A stretch of DNA of 64,000 bases from Sinotaia quadrata (Eukaryota > Mollusca > Gastropoda > Architaenioglossa > Viviparidae), in the NCBI GenBank assembly GCA_028829895.1, contig CM054184.1:19975201-20039200 (forward strand), given 5' to 3'. How positions within the stretch are numbered: the stretch's first letter is position 1; every line of letters starts with the position of its first letter. The notes below the pieces were generated by a model. That model was not told where the DNA came from. It saw nothing but the letters and a program-made list of their open reading frames with translations, and did no database searches. This document shows, piece by piece, positions 12,860 through 25,400 of this stretch. Both the position numbers and the translations under genes were made by a program.

Positions 12860-15800
12860 AGATGGCAGCGACCATCTGAAACAACCGCCACCCACCCACC
12901 CCTAAAGACAAGTCAGGGGAGGCAGTCCCACTGGAGCATTCGAGTACAGGTAAGGTCTCACGGTGAAATGATCAACGAAATTCCAAGAGTGACTTAAAAC
13001 TTGTGATCGAAACACACAAACACAATTAATAGACTTGGCGCCACCCCCTCTCCTGATTAGAACATGAAATCGGTAGTTTCACATGAAGACCAATAGTTTC
13101 AATTAGCTGTCAGGGTCTGCAGAAACAGCGGCAACATTTAGTAGTAGTAGTGTAGGAGGCGCTTCCGGCTTCCGCCGCTTTCGCAACATTTAACTGAGTT
13201 TATTCCATAAGTAATGTCAGTTCTGACTTCACATGACCTTCACAAGATACGTGACATTGCGGTGACTTGTTTTATGGAAGGTCATGGACTCACGGCCTGT
13301 CCCTAAACTACAAGACAAGAGAGTAGAGGTGGAACCCGTTAAAAAAACCCCGTCATGATTGACGTCACACATGCTGTATTTTTTATTTATTATTAATTAT
13401 AGAAGGTGAAGTGTGTTTGTTTGGATGAGATTGTCTGCAGATTTAATCTCTCTTTTGATGACACCTCGCCATTCGTGAGGGTAACGTTCCAGAAGATAAA
13501 TATACGTATAGCTCAAATTGGCGATAAAAAATCAAGCGGTTCTTTTTATTTGTTGCTCAAAGCACTCTGCCATCTTTATACATTGAACAGTAATTCTGAG
13601 AGTTAAAAGAATCTGCTATCATTACAACACTCATAGCAATCTGCCATATTTAAAATATTAAACACACCTGCACTTATTACCCTCTTTAATTACCCTCTTT
13701 AAAACTTTGAATAATCCTGGCAACCACTTACTGTCGATTGACATCTTTCGCTTGTGACTGTAATAAACTTACTGGCGTATATGTGAATTTGGCTTTCTTT
13801 ATAATGCATACATATTTTATTATTTTTCTTCAGTGTAAATACAAATAATTACTAAATCATAAACATTGAGTAATTTAAATCTTGCCTATTATTTAATTCC
13901 TATGCAGCAGATAACTCACTGGTGTAATTCTATAAAATTAGTTCCCGCAAGTATAACTGCAAATACGTGTTTACCTTTCTATCTAATCATATTGAGTTTT
14001 ATAGATTGTTCTCGAGTGTGAGGTGTTTAATTTCGTAAGTAAACATGGGATTATTTGTATATTATAGTCTTTTCAGAACTGACTGGTCTGTAAGAATCTT
14101 TACAGTTTATCGCATTATAAGTTTTCTGTGTCTATACTTCTTGTATTAAGTGTAAATGTAGTGTATATGTTCCAGCATAATTTATTTCTATTATATTCAT
14201 CTTTCTTGTAACAAGAATACGTATGATGTAAAGTGCATGCATACTTTAATCACTTGCTGGAAATGACTGTAATAACGACATTCAAAGGGCAATGCTTTGC
14301 TAGATATGTTTGCAACACAGTGGGCATTCTCTGCTGAAGAAACATAATGGAGTGATTCCTGTTTAAAATGTCATTGTCACATTAAATATTTAAATAGAAA
14401 CCACTAAATCATGAGGTTTAAACACGTTAAATAACTGACCATATTTCAAGTAATAATTTTCATTATTGTCTTTGAAACGTCAAGTATTCTTCTAGACCTG
14501 ATATGCTAACTTGAAGGTTACTGAACTGGAAATTCATGGAGTATAAATTAACTACCCAAAACTTATATTGGATAGCTACAAATGAAATGTATGTTTAGTA
14601 ATAATAATTTTAGTACATTATAATCACTTTGTAAATTAAATCCGTTATAATCTATGCGAGAGGAGCTATGGTTGTGTATCTCCATAAGCAGCAATACAAA
14701 TGTTGATTTGTGTATGCTGATACATGCTTTTCTAACAGACGTGTTAGTTGTTATAGAATTGTGTTTTCAGTCCATTACCTGTTACTGAAGACAGGCGTAT
14801 CTGTTAACAACATTCCAAGATGTGCCAGAGGCCTAGAGTGAGCAGGATTGTTTGGGCCAGTGGAGACCTGTGAAGAACTACATCTCTTGGAAATGTGTAG
14901 ACGGCACACTTGCCTATGTCATGTGACTGACAAATGTGGCAAGATAGCTAGGTTAACTGTTAACTGTGGCAAGATAGCTAGGTTGCACATGTACATGCAT
15001 ATTAGTGATATTAAATGCACGGACGATGAGCAGGAGGATACTTCGGATGCTGCAATGTGAAACAAAATTCAGAACACACATTTATTGTTATTTCACATAT
15101 ACAGGTAGGTATTCTGCCACATTTATCAACAAAAACACACAAATGTTCTGCTACACCATTAAAAAGAAACATACAGATGTTTACACAAATTGCATTTATA
15201 ATAAATGTAGTTATAATGTATAATACATTTTATTCTTACTACGGAAATTCAATAAACAAAATGTTAAAAGGAAAAGTATCTCGAGTTCAAAATGAATAGA
15301 GCACAGCTTAGGATAAAGCTCATATATTATTTTTCATCTTTATTTTATGTTATATATTTCTTACGCGTGCCTTGACGCATGTCTGGAGTAGTTAGTGGGT
15401 GGATGGGGGTTCGGGAGCTAGACTACTGAATGAAAGGAGATTTATGTTGTTATATTTTAGACTACTCATTAAGTAAGAAATTCCACCTGCGATAAGTTAT
15501 GCACCGGTGGTGCGTAGACTTATAGCAATAAATAAATCTTAAATTTAATCGTTGATAAGTGATTATGACAAACTGATTCATAAATATAATTATTAATTAG
15601 TGTAAACACATCAGGCGTGTCACAACTACTTTTAATCAAAAGCATACAAGAGTAAAACGAGATGGGAGGATTGGCAGAAGGGGGTGAAAAGGTCGCACCA
15701 GTTTGGCGCAGCTCCTCAACGGCTCTCATCGTTGGGATATATCCATAAAAAAAATTGTACACACACCAACGTATAAAAACTAGTAATATAAACCTTAGAT

Positions 15801-16640
15801 TATATACATATTTTAAAAAACAGTTTTATTAATAAAAATTACAACGTAGCTTTCATATTACACACGACTATGAAGAAATGTATTTTACCTTCTTAGTTAA
15901 TTTATTATAAAAATAGTTATATTTTCAAAATAGGTGTTTGGAAAGCATTCAGGCTTTCCGGCTCACCGTGTCTGGCGTGACACTAATTGTAATTACATGG
16001 TTGCTTCCCTTGGCCAATCTATCGAAACAAAAACAGGAAAAATCACGCGTGACAAAAGCCAGTTAAAAAACAACAACAATAAATCTGGCGAGTCTACTGT
16101 CCGATTTTTGTGACAGTGGAGAAGGAAGTTTGTCTAAACTGAAATTATCAAAATTGATCTAAGATCTACAATGTCACAAGACAGAGTGACCAGTTTAGGA
16201 ACTTACCCATTGAAAATTATATCGTCGAAAATCTAGACTTTTCTGCTCTAATTAAAGATTTTTGCCGATAAAAAGACCAGAAAAGTTAACTTCTGATATT
16301 AATTAAACTTAGTTTAAAATTGTATTTGTGTTCTTTATATTAATTTGTCACTTTGTTTTAATCTAGAAATAATATGGTTTTCTTTGTGGACATAATCGAT
16401 GTGTTTTGACAGTTTTTAATAAAATATTTCTATTTTCTCACTTTGAAAAGGGCGCCCTGAAAAACGCCGCCTGAAAGCGCCAAGGAGGCTAAGGCCACAC
16501 TGTCTAGTATATGGTTGTTGTTTTCTAACAAAACAATAGTGCCTCATTGCGGATATTTTTAGTACATAGTTTTTTGTTTTTTTAAGAAGAGTGCTTCACT
16601 ACGGATGTTAGTCACTCTAGTACAGTTTGGTTGATTTTCT
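12860..16640. other. Spacer without a recognised gene
   Basis: AT-rich and free of family-like exons. Small frames (13406-13606, 14848-15299) have no recognisable feature. 16450-16500 is a short GC-rich patch. Confidence 0.55.
13385..13431. repeat. Direct repeat, right member
   Basis: Near-identical to 12165-12222. Confidence 0.7.
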
Positions 16641-17240
16641 TTTAACAAGAGTAACTACATAGTACAAGAGTGCCTTATTACGGATTTTAGACACTTTAGA
16701 ACATAGTTGTTCTTTAACAAAAGTGTCTTATTGTGGATTTTAGCCACTTTAGTACGTAGTTGTTCTTTAACAAGAGTGCCTTATTGCGGATTTTAGCCAT
16801 TTTAGTACGTAGTTGCTCTTTAACAAGAGTGCCTTATTGCGGATTTTAACCATTTTAGTACGTAGTTGTTCTTTAACAAGAGTGCCTTATTGCAGATTTT
16901 AGCCATTTTAGAACGTAGTTGTTCTTTAACAAGAGTACCTTATTACGGATTTTAGCCATTTTAGTACGTAGTTGTTCTTTAACAAGAGTACCTTATTACG
17001 GATTTTAGCCATTTTAGTACGTAGTTGTTCTTTAACAAGAGTGCCTTATTGCGGATTTTAACCATTTTAGTACGTAGTTGTTCTTTAACAAGAGTGCCTT
17101 ATTGCAGATTTTAGCCATTTTAGAACGTAGTTGTTCTTTAACAAGAGTACCTTATTACGGATTTTAGCCATTTTAGTACGTAGTTGTTCTTTAACAAGAG
17201 TACCTTATTACGGATTTTAGCCATTTTAGTACATAGTTGG
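16510..17240. repeat. 53-bp minisatellite, about 12 copies
   Basis: Unit with ttgttctttaacaagagtgc and cttattgcggattttagcc, closing with attttagtacgtag. Copies before about 16740 are degenerate; those after are nearly identical. Confidence 0.9.
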
Positions 17241-18016
17241 TGTTCAGGAGTGCTGTGCCAAAGTTGTGTTGCCTTTGAAGCGATAGAGAAAAATAAGTTT
17301 CAGAGCTCTTGACTAAGCACTGAGAGCTACGTGCTGCTGAGCAAGTAGGAAAGGGAAATAATTCTTTACTACATCTGTGTCAAGAAAGAACAAAATGGGA
17401 AACTTTACATCTGTTATAGTAATGCAAGAAGTGTACAACACAAATAGTATGTAATATACATTTTAATATGAAAACGCCAACTACTGGGGGGGTGGGGGGG
17501 GGTAATGACCGCTTATTGCTCATTACAACAACAGGAGAGGGCTGATGCTGCAGAAAGGAAGTAAATTCAATATTTTGATTCATGCTGCAATATTTGTGTA
17601 GTATGAATTCAACCTACACCCCCCAGCTCCTTTTGTGTTTCGACAACTCTTTGGTCACTTCTTTCTTACCCCCAGCTCCTTTTGTGTTCGACAACTCTTT
17701 GGTCACTTCTTTCTTACTCCAACGACGAGTTGTAGTACGTGCATTGGGACGTTAATTACACGTTGTGTGGTTGTTTGACAACTAACTGCATTAGTGAAAG
17801 GCTTTGTCCTACTGCCCAAACAAGTCTAACGTGCCTGCACCAAGACGCCCTCAAACCCGGAACTTTATTTTACAAGAGTGACCCATTTATTCTGTAGCTA
17901 CAAACCCTGTTCGGTTACCAGTTGTAGTACAGTCACAAGCTGCCTGCCTCTATAACGGTTTGTCTTGTTTTGTTTGCCTGAGACAAAGACCAGCGTAGAT
18001 GAGCATACTGACTACG
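17241..18016. other. Upstream region of gene 1
   Basis: Holds a 44-bp tandem duplication (about 17622-17720, cccccagctccttttgtgtt type) and a G-run near 17488. No obvious TATA box; the promoter could not be placed. Confidence 0.4.
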
Positions 18017-18122
18017 ATGTTCACTGCTTACAATATGTTCTTTCCTGCGGGTATACGTATTAATTGCACGATTTTTCTTGCTGTTCAGCTGATCAGTCTG
18101 GTGGCTTGTTCCTTCAAATGCG
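18017..18122 (+). CDS. Gene 1 exon 1: signal peptide
   Basis: Two in-frame ATGs (18017 and 18035) precede a hydrophobic core IFLAVQLISLVACS, followed by FKC and a phase 1 donor (G then GTAAGC at 18123). The gene 3 signal exon ends the same way (DDKC, G, GTAAGT), which supports both calls. The cysteine just after the predicted cleavage region is shared and may pair with a stalk cysteine. The start codon choice is uncertain; 18035 gives the more typical short n-region. Confidence 0.7.
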
Positions 18123-19928
18123 GTAAGCAATAAACATAGTACACATATTTATATATAATGAATACTGAAGTACCGCTTGGTTGACTGACCACGATGAACA
18201 AGTCTCAACCATCTATCTCTAAAGTACATGTGGTAACATCTGAACTTAATTATTTCCGACCCTTTGGTAGTGTTATACTATATTTATATATCTCACCCGT
18301 GTAGACCTAGGTACCTGCTTTAAACTTTGAAATGAAGTTAGTCAAAGAACAAACATCTTTTTAAAGCTCTAAAAGATATATAGATAGGTAGACATATATT
18401 CGGATATATTACTTGCTAACCTATCCAAGCTGACCTGAAAATTGTTCTTTTGTCACCAACAACTTGCAGATTGGCTGATTGAACTTTAAACCACTCTCAA
18501 AATATTTTATATATTAAACATTCTGATTCTGACTTCAATAAATGGTCATTTTCTTGTGAGTTCGCCAGACTAGACTGGCACCCAGTAAATACAAATATAT
18601 CAAGATCACTGTCATTTATGCAGGTAGCTAATGTAGGCCTTTGAATGTTACTACAGTAATAATTGGACTGGCATCTAGTAAATATAAACATATGAAGATC
18701 ACTGTCATTTATGCAGGTAGCTAATGTATACCTTTTCATGTAACCAAAATATCAATTAGACTGGCAACCAATTTTAGAAATATATCAAGATCACTGTAAT
18801 GTGTCCAATGGAGGTAATGTAAGTCTTAGTATATTACCAAAGTAACAATTAGACTGGCATCCATTAAATACAAATATACAAAGATCACTGTCATTTATGC
18901 AGATAACTAATGTATGTTACCAAGGTAACAATTAAGAATAATTTGAGAAGGAAATATCTTTTACTCTTTACTAGCACAAGGATCATAAAATGGAAACATA
19001 AGTAGATAAATAATTCTTATAAACAAATACTCTTTATAGTCAATTTGCTATTTTAATACGCTAATTTAGTGGAGACAGCACGTATCACATTTAGACTAAG
19101 CTATTGAAACACTGAAACCATAATGTCAATAGCGACACAGGAAGTTGTACACTCCTCTTGACCGACCACCCACACGTTTCGCGCATCTGTGCAAAGCCAT
19201 CATATATCTACGTATGGGGAGGTCAGCTGTCATTAGTTAGCACAACCATAATATATCTACGTATGGGGAGGTCAGCTGTCATTAGTTAGCAAAGCCATCA
19301 TGTATCTGCGTATGGAGAGGTCAGCTGTCATCAGTTAGTACAGCCATGATATATTTACGTATGGGGAGGTCAACTGTCATCAGCACAGCCATCATATAAC
19401 TACGTATGGGGAGGTAATCTGTCATCAGTTAGCACAGCCATCATATATAAATACGTATGGGGAGGTAATCTGTCATCAGTTAGCACAGCCATCATATATC
19501 TACATATGGGGAGGTAATCTCTCATCAGTTAGCACAGCCATCATATATCTACGTATGGGGAGGTAATCTGTCATCAGTTAGCACAGCCATCATATATCTA
19601 CATATGGGGAGGTAATCTGTCATCAGTTAGCACATCATATATCCGTGCTTCTTGAAAATACTTCTCTTTTAAATGTCAGCTATGCTGTACAGGAATGCAT
19701 AATTTTTGACAAGTTGAGATTCCAACAGATGGAAGGGATAATCTTTGGTTTTATTTGCTATTAATTTTATCTTTGTAAATAAATGACAAGTTGAGATTCC
19801 TACAGATGGAAGGGATAATCTTTGGTTTTATTTGCTATTAATTTTATCCTTGTAAATAAATGACTTTTAAAAAATGTATATACCTCCCTCTCTCCCGCTC
19901 GTTTTGCTTGTAATCTGTGTGTGAATGC

Positions 19929-19960
<32 letters not shown>

Positions 19961-22383
19961 CGACGACGATGATGATGACGTACGTTTGGTGTATTGATCA
20001 GGTATAGACGGGTGGTTCTCCTTGAAGCCAGGAAATAACTACTTTACAGTGGAGTGTCAATGTCCTGGGAACCAAAGCAGCGTTGCCGACTTTCGATCTT
20101 TGACGATTTCACGCTCCACTGCGTACGCGGCCAACCAGCGCGTAGTGAGAATGCTGGCTATTGAACACAAATTAGATTGGTTTATTCCTGCCTCGGTATT
20201 TATTTGCGAAATCTGTTGTTTATTTAAATAAATCTCAGTCTTACGTGTACGTACTTATTTTGTTTTAATTTTTAAATTTGTAGATGGGATGAGGACAGAG
20301 GCATTCGTTTAATAATCGAGAACAATTTAAATGTGGTCTGTGTTTTCACTCAGTGCAGAAACAGAAATACTATTTGGATGCCTACCTACCTACCTACATT
20401 TATACCTACCTAACTATACACATTTATACCTATTTACCTACCCATCAATCCACCCCACCCACATACTTACATAGTTTCATCATTTCTTTCTCAGTGACGG
20501 TATGATTTAAAATTAAAGTACAGAAAAACATTTATTTCTCTTTTTTTCTCAGGTTGAAGGTGAGTTTGAAGATACAGAGCCACAAAAAATGATCTTCCTT
20601 CGTACAAATATTTCGGTGACGACGCTTAACGAAAACAGTGGTAACTACACATGTACTGCCGAAGGTCTTAACTTTGAAATGAACTATACAATCTCTCTAC
20701 AATGTAAGTAATGTATAGGCAAAGTATACATTGTCTCTACAAAGTAAGTAACGTTTAGGTAAACTATGCAATCTCTCTACAATGTAAGTAATTTATAGGC
20801 AAAGTATACATTGTCTCTACAAAGTAAGTAACGTTTAGGTAAACTATGCAACCTCTCTACAATGTAAGTAATGTATAGGCAAAGTATACATTGTCTCTAC
20901 AAAGTAAGTAACGTTTAGGTAAACTATGCAATCTCTCTACAATGTAAGTAATTTATAGGCAAAGTATACATTGTCTCTACAAAGTAAGTAACGTTTAGGT
21001 AAACTATACAATCTCTCTACAATGTAAGTAATTTATAGGCAAAGTATACATTGTCTCTACAAAGCAAGTAACGTTTAGGTAAACTATACGATCTCCACAA
21101 AATAGGTAACCTCTAGGGCTAGGTAATCTGTATAATATCCCTAGGCAGACAGTAATTTCTAGGCAAGCTATATAATATCCCTACAAAGACAGTAATTTCT
21201 AGGCAAGCTATATAATATCTCTACAAAGACAGTAATTTCTAGGCAAGCTATATAATATCCCTAGACAGACAGTAATATCTAGGCAAGCTTTATAATATCC
21301 CTACAAAGACAGTAATTTCTAGACAAGCTATACAATATCTCTACAAAATAATCAAGTTCAAGGCTAAGTAATTTCTAGTCAAACTATATATCTCTATAAA
21401 TTAAGTAACTTTTAAGTTAATTACATTCTACGCAAACTATATAATATCTCTACAAAGTAAGTAAATTCTAAGCAAACTATATAATATATCTACAAAGTAA
21501 ATAACATTTAGGTAAAATATACAACATCTATGAACAGTAGGTATTAACTTGTAGGTATATAATACAACATCCCTACAAAATCAGTAATTTGAGGTAAATT
21601 ATACAATATCTCTACACTGTAAGTAACGTTTAGGTAATCTATATAACATCACTGCTAAGTATGTAACTATGTAACTTGTAGGTGAATATACAATATATCT
21701 ACAAAGTAACTATTAGGTATATTATAACTATACCTCTGCAATGAAAGTAATTTCTGATATACCATGTAACTCTCGGATACATTAATACACTTTCTCTTAC
21801 ACTATTCCTACATAGTTTCTTTGAGAAAATCAGAATAAATATACCCATCACGTAAGTAACTTTGAGCAATCTATACATTATCTCTTCAATGCAGCTAACT
21901 TTGAGATATACAACATCTCTACAGTGCAAGTTAAAATCCTTGCAATTGAATAAATAAGTGTCCCCAGCAACACATATCTCTAACAAAACAAACGAACATT
22001 TTGAAACCACTCTATAAAAATGTGTAGATTATATTTTAAACCTGTAGAGCTACCTGCATTATGTTCTGTTATTAAAAATGAGTAGACCTATATGAGTTTG
22101 TTCTGTTATTAAAAATGAGTAACCTATATGAGTTTGTTCTGTTATTAAAAATGAGTAGACCTATATGAGTTTGTTCTGTTATTAAAAATGAGTAGACCTA
22201 TATGAGTTTGTTCTGTTATTAAAAATGAGTAGACCTATATGAGTTTGTTCTGTTATTAAAAATGAGTAGACCTATATGAGTTTGTTCTGTTATTAAAAAT
22301 GAGTAGACCTATATGAGTTTGTTCTGTTTATTATAAGAGTATCTCGCTCTCACTCTTCTAACTCGTACTCTATGTGTGTGTGT

Positions 22384-22451
<68 letters not shown>

Positions 22452-25400
22452 ATATGTGCGTGTGTGTGAGAGAGAGATTGTAATTTGCCCACGTTTGAGA
22501 AAGCAGTTGAAAGTGTTAAACTTAAAAATAGATTTCTTTTGACATAATAGAAACAGTAAATTAAATTAATTTTTTAAAGTTCAGCAAAGCACGACGGTAC
22601 AGGTTTGAACACTTTTATAGTTTATCACACGTGATTATGAAGGACTGGTTGATACTGTTTCTTATGCAAAATTGTGCTCGTTCACATCTACAAACATCTT
22701 CATGTACATGTTCAACAATTTATGTTAATAAAGACTAGAACATGTACATGTCCAACAATTTATGTTAATAAAGACTAGAACATGTGCATGTCCAACAATT
22801 TATGTTAATAAAGACTAGAACATGTATTCGTATTTCAGTTACTGACATCTGCCTGCACCAGGTTTCCAGTACGCCATCTTCTATGTCTCATTCTGTGACG
22901 TCAACTATCGCTAGTATAAGTAAGTACGCACTAATTCTGTGACATCTATCGCTAGTATAGTACGCACTAATTGTGTGACAACTATCGCTAGTATTAGTAA
23001 GTACGCACTAATTGTGTGACAACTATGCCTAGTATAAGTAAGTACGCATTAATTCTGTGGCGACAAATATCGCTAAGTAAGTACGCACTAATTGTGAGAC
23101 GACAACTGTCGCTAGTATAAGAAGTACTCACTCGTTCTGCGACGACAATTAGCACTAGTATACGTAAGTACCCACTCGTTCTGTGATGTCAACTAGCGCT
23201 AGTAGAAGTAAGTACTCACTCGTTCTATGATGACAACTGGCACTAGTATACGTAAGTACCCACTCGTTCTGTGATGTCAACTAGCGCTAGTAGAAGTAAG
23301 TACCCACTCGTTCTGTGATGTCAACTAGCACTAGTATAAGTAAGTACCCATTCGTTCTGTGATGTCAACTAGCGCTAGTTTAAAGTACTCGTTCTTGATG
23401 TCAACTAGCGCAAGTTTAAAGTACTTTCTTATTCTGTGATGACAGTTAACACTAGTTAAAATAAGTACACATTCATTTAGACGCACAAACTAGCGCTAGT
23501 ATAATTCTCACTCTTTCTGTGACAACTAGCGCTAGTATAATTGTCACTCATTCTGTGACAACTAGCGCTAGTATAATTCTGTTAAGAGAGTACACTTATT
23601 TTGACACTGAATCTATCACCAATATAAGTTATAAAGAATAGATTTTAATAAGCCTAACTACTACTCAGGTTTAGAAAACTGATTAGACCTACCTACTTCT
23701 AATCAAAATCATTAATAAAAGCATTCAATAGAGTCTGTTAATTCGACTACTAATTTAAATCACTACACAGAGAATTCAATATAGCCTAATTTTTCGTACT
23801 AATTAAAATCTCTAAAAAGAACACTCGCTATGGCCTAATTATTCTACACTAATTTAAATCCATAACAGAGCATTCTAATTTAGATCACTACAGAGGGCAT
23901 TCGACATGTCCTAATTATTCCATTGTAATTTAGATCACTACAAAGACATCTAGTGAATTTGGTGTACACGATAGATATTGGTTCATGTTGATACATCCTT
24001 CCCTCCTTGCATTTAATGAACTAAAATGGCAGAGCCCATTTGTACAGGACTGGACCAGAAAGTAATTAAAAAATAATATTAGAATATATACTTTTAAATA
24101 TATAGCAGTCCTGAACCACACGTCATCTTATAGTTCTGTTTAAATAAATAAGATATGATAATTGTAGTAAATATGTTGATATAATAATTGTAGTGATAAT
24201 TGTAGTAAATATGCTGATATGATAATTGTAGTAAATATGTTGATATGATAATTGTAGTAGGCCTAAATATGTTGATATAATAATTGTAGTAAATATGTTG
24301 ATATGATAATTGTAGTAAATGTGCTGTTCTTTGGAAGTGTGTGTATGGTGGGGATATTTATTCAGAAAATGAATTATTGAACTAAAGCTGCCAAAGACTA
24401 TATTAACTTTTATTATTATTTAAGGGGAGTCTTCAGTGGAAGGATCTGGAGTTCAGTCTCTATCTCATGTAAACTAGTTAAGGTAAAAAAAAAAGTCAGT
24501 GACTCGCAGCGAAATATATGACTTAGCTTTTAAGTCAGAGTGAGGTCCCGCGTTTTCCCCCGCAACCGTGGGCCGGAAGTACCTGTTGTTGGCCGCGCAT
24601 GCGTATTGTAAAAGCTGGCACTGGCCACCGGTTTCTTAGTCATTAGCGTATAGTAAATAGGTTGACGTGTGATGACAAAGATCACTCTTTAAGTACTAGT
24701 TCACATGAGATATGAGCAATAAAGATTTCCCCTTTCTCTCTTACACATACCACATTAATATATACGTAAGTATTTCCTTATTGTTATGTTTGTAACTGTA
24801 CAAAGATGTTTAGCATGACGTGCCATACTACTGCCTAATACGACATATACGACATGACATGACATTCCTCTCATTCATCATATGAACATTAACTGCAAAT
24901 ACTATTGAACTATAATTGTGCTGCTACAGTTAATAAGTTAACACTACAAATAGCTTAGCAAAGAGGTTCAAATAGTTCAAGTATAGATCAGAATAAGGAA
25001 CAAACATTTTAATCTGGTAAATTACTAATTAGTAAAAGCAATAAATGTACAAAAGCATATATATATTTTTAATACACTCAATTACTCATTAGGTCGTGTA
25101 GGACACAAGAACGTATGATACACTTCGCTGAAGTCAGCATTTCAGAAGAAACTTGTAAAAGAAAAATAACTTACAAAAACCACCAGTGCGTTTGCTTGTT
25201 TATTTCTCATTTTCTTTGCTTAGATATTTGTTTCTTCCTATGTCACAAAGTCAACACATTTGAGAAGAGCGTTCAGATTGACTCTGAACCAGTCTGCAAG
25301 AAATTCTTTATGAGTTTTCTTCTTGTTGCCATTCTCGTAAGTTAAAATGGACACAGTTATAAATTGTAAAAATTACAAAACATTGAAAAACGTGTTTATG

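Noticed and set aside
16510..17240. CRISPR-like regular array
   Set aside because: Units are contiguous minisatellite copies without unique spacers, in a eukaryotic context.
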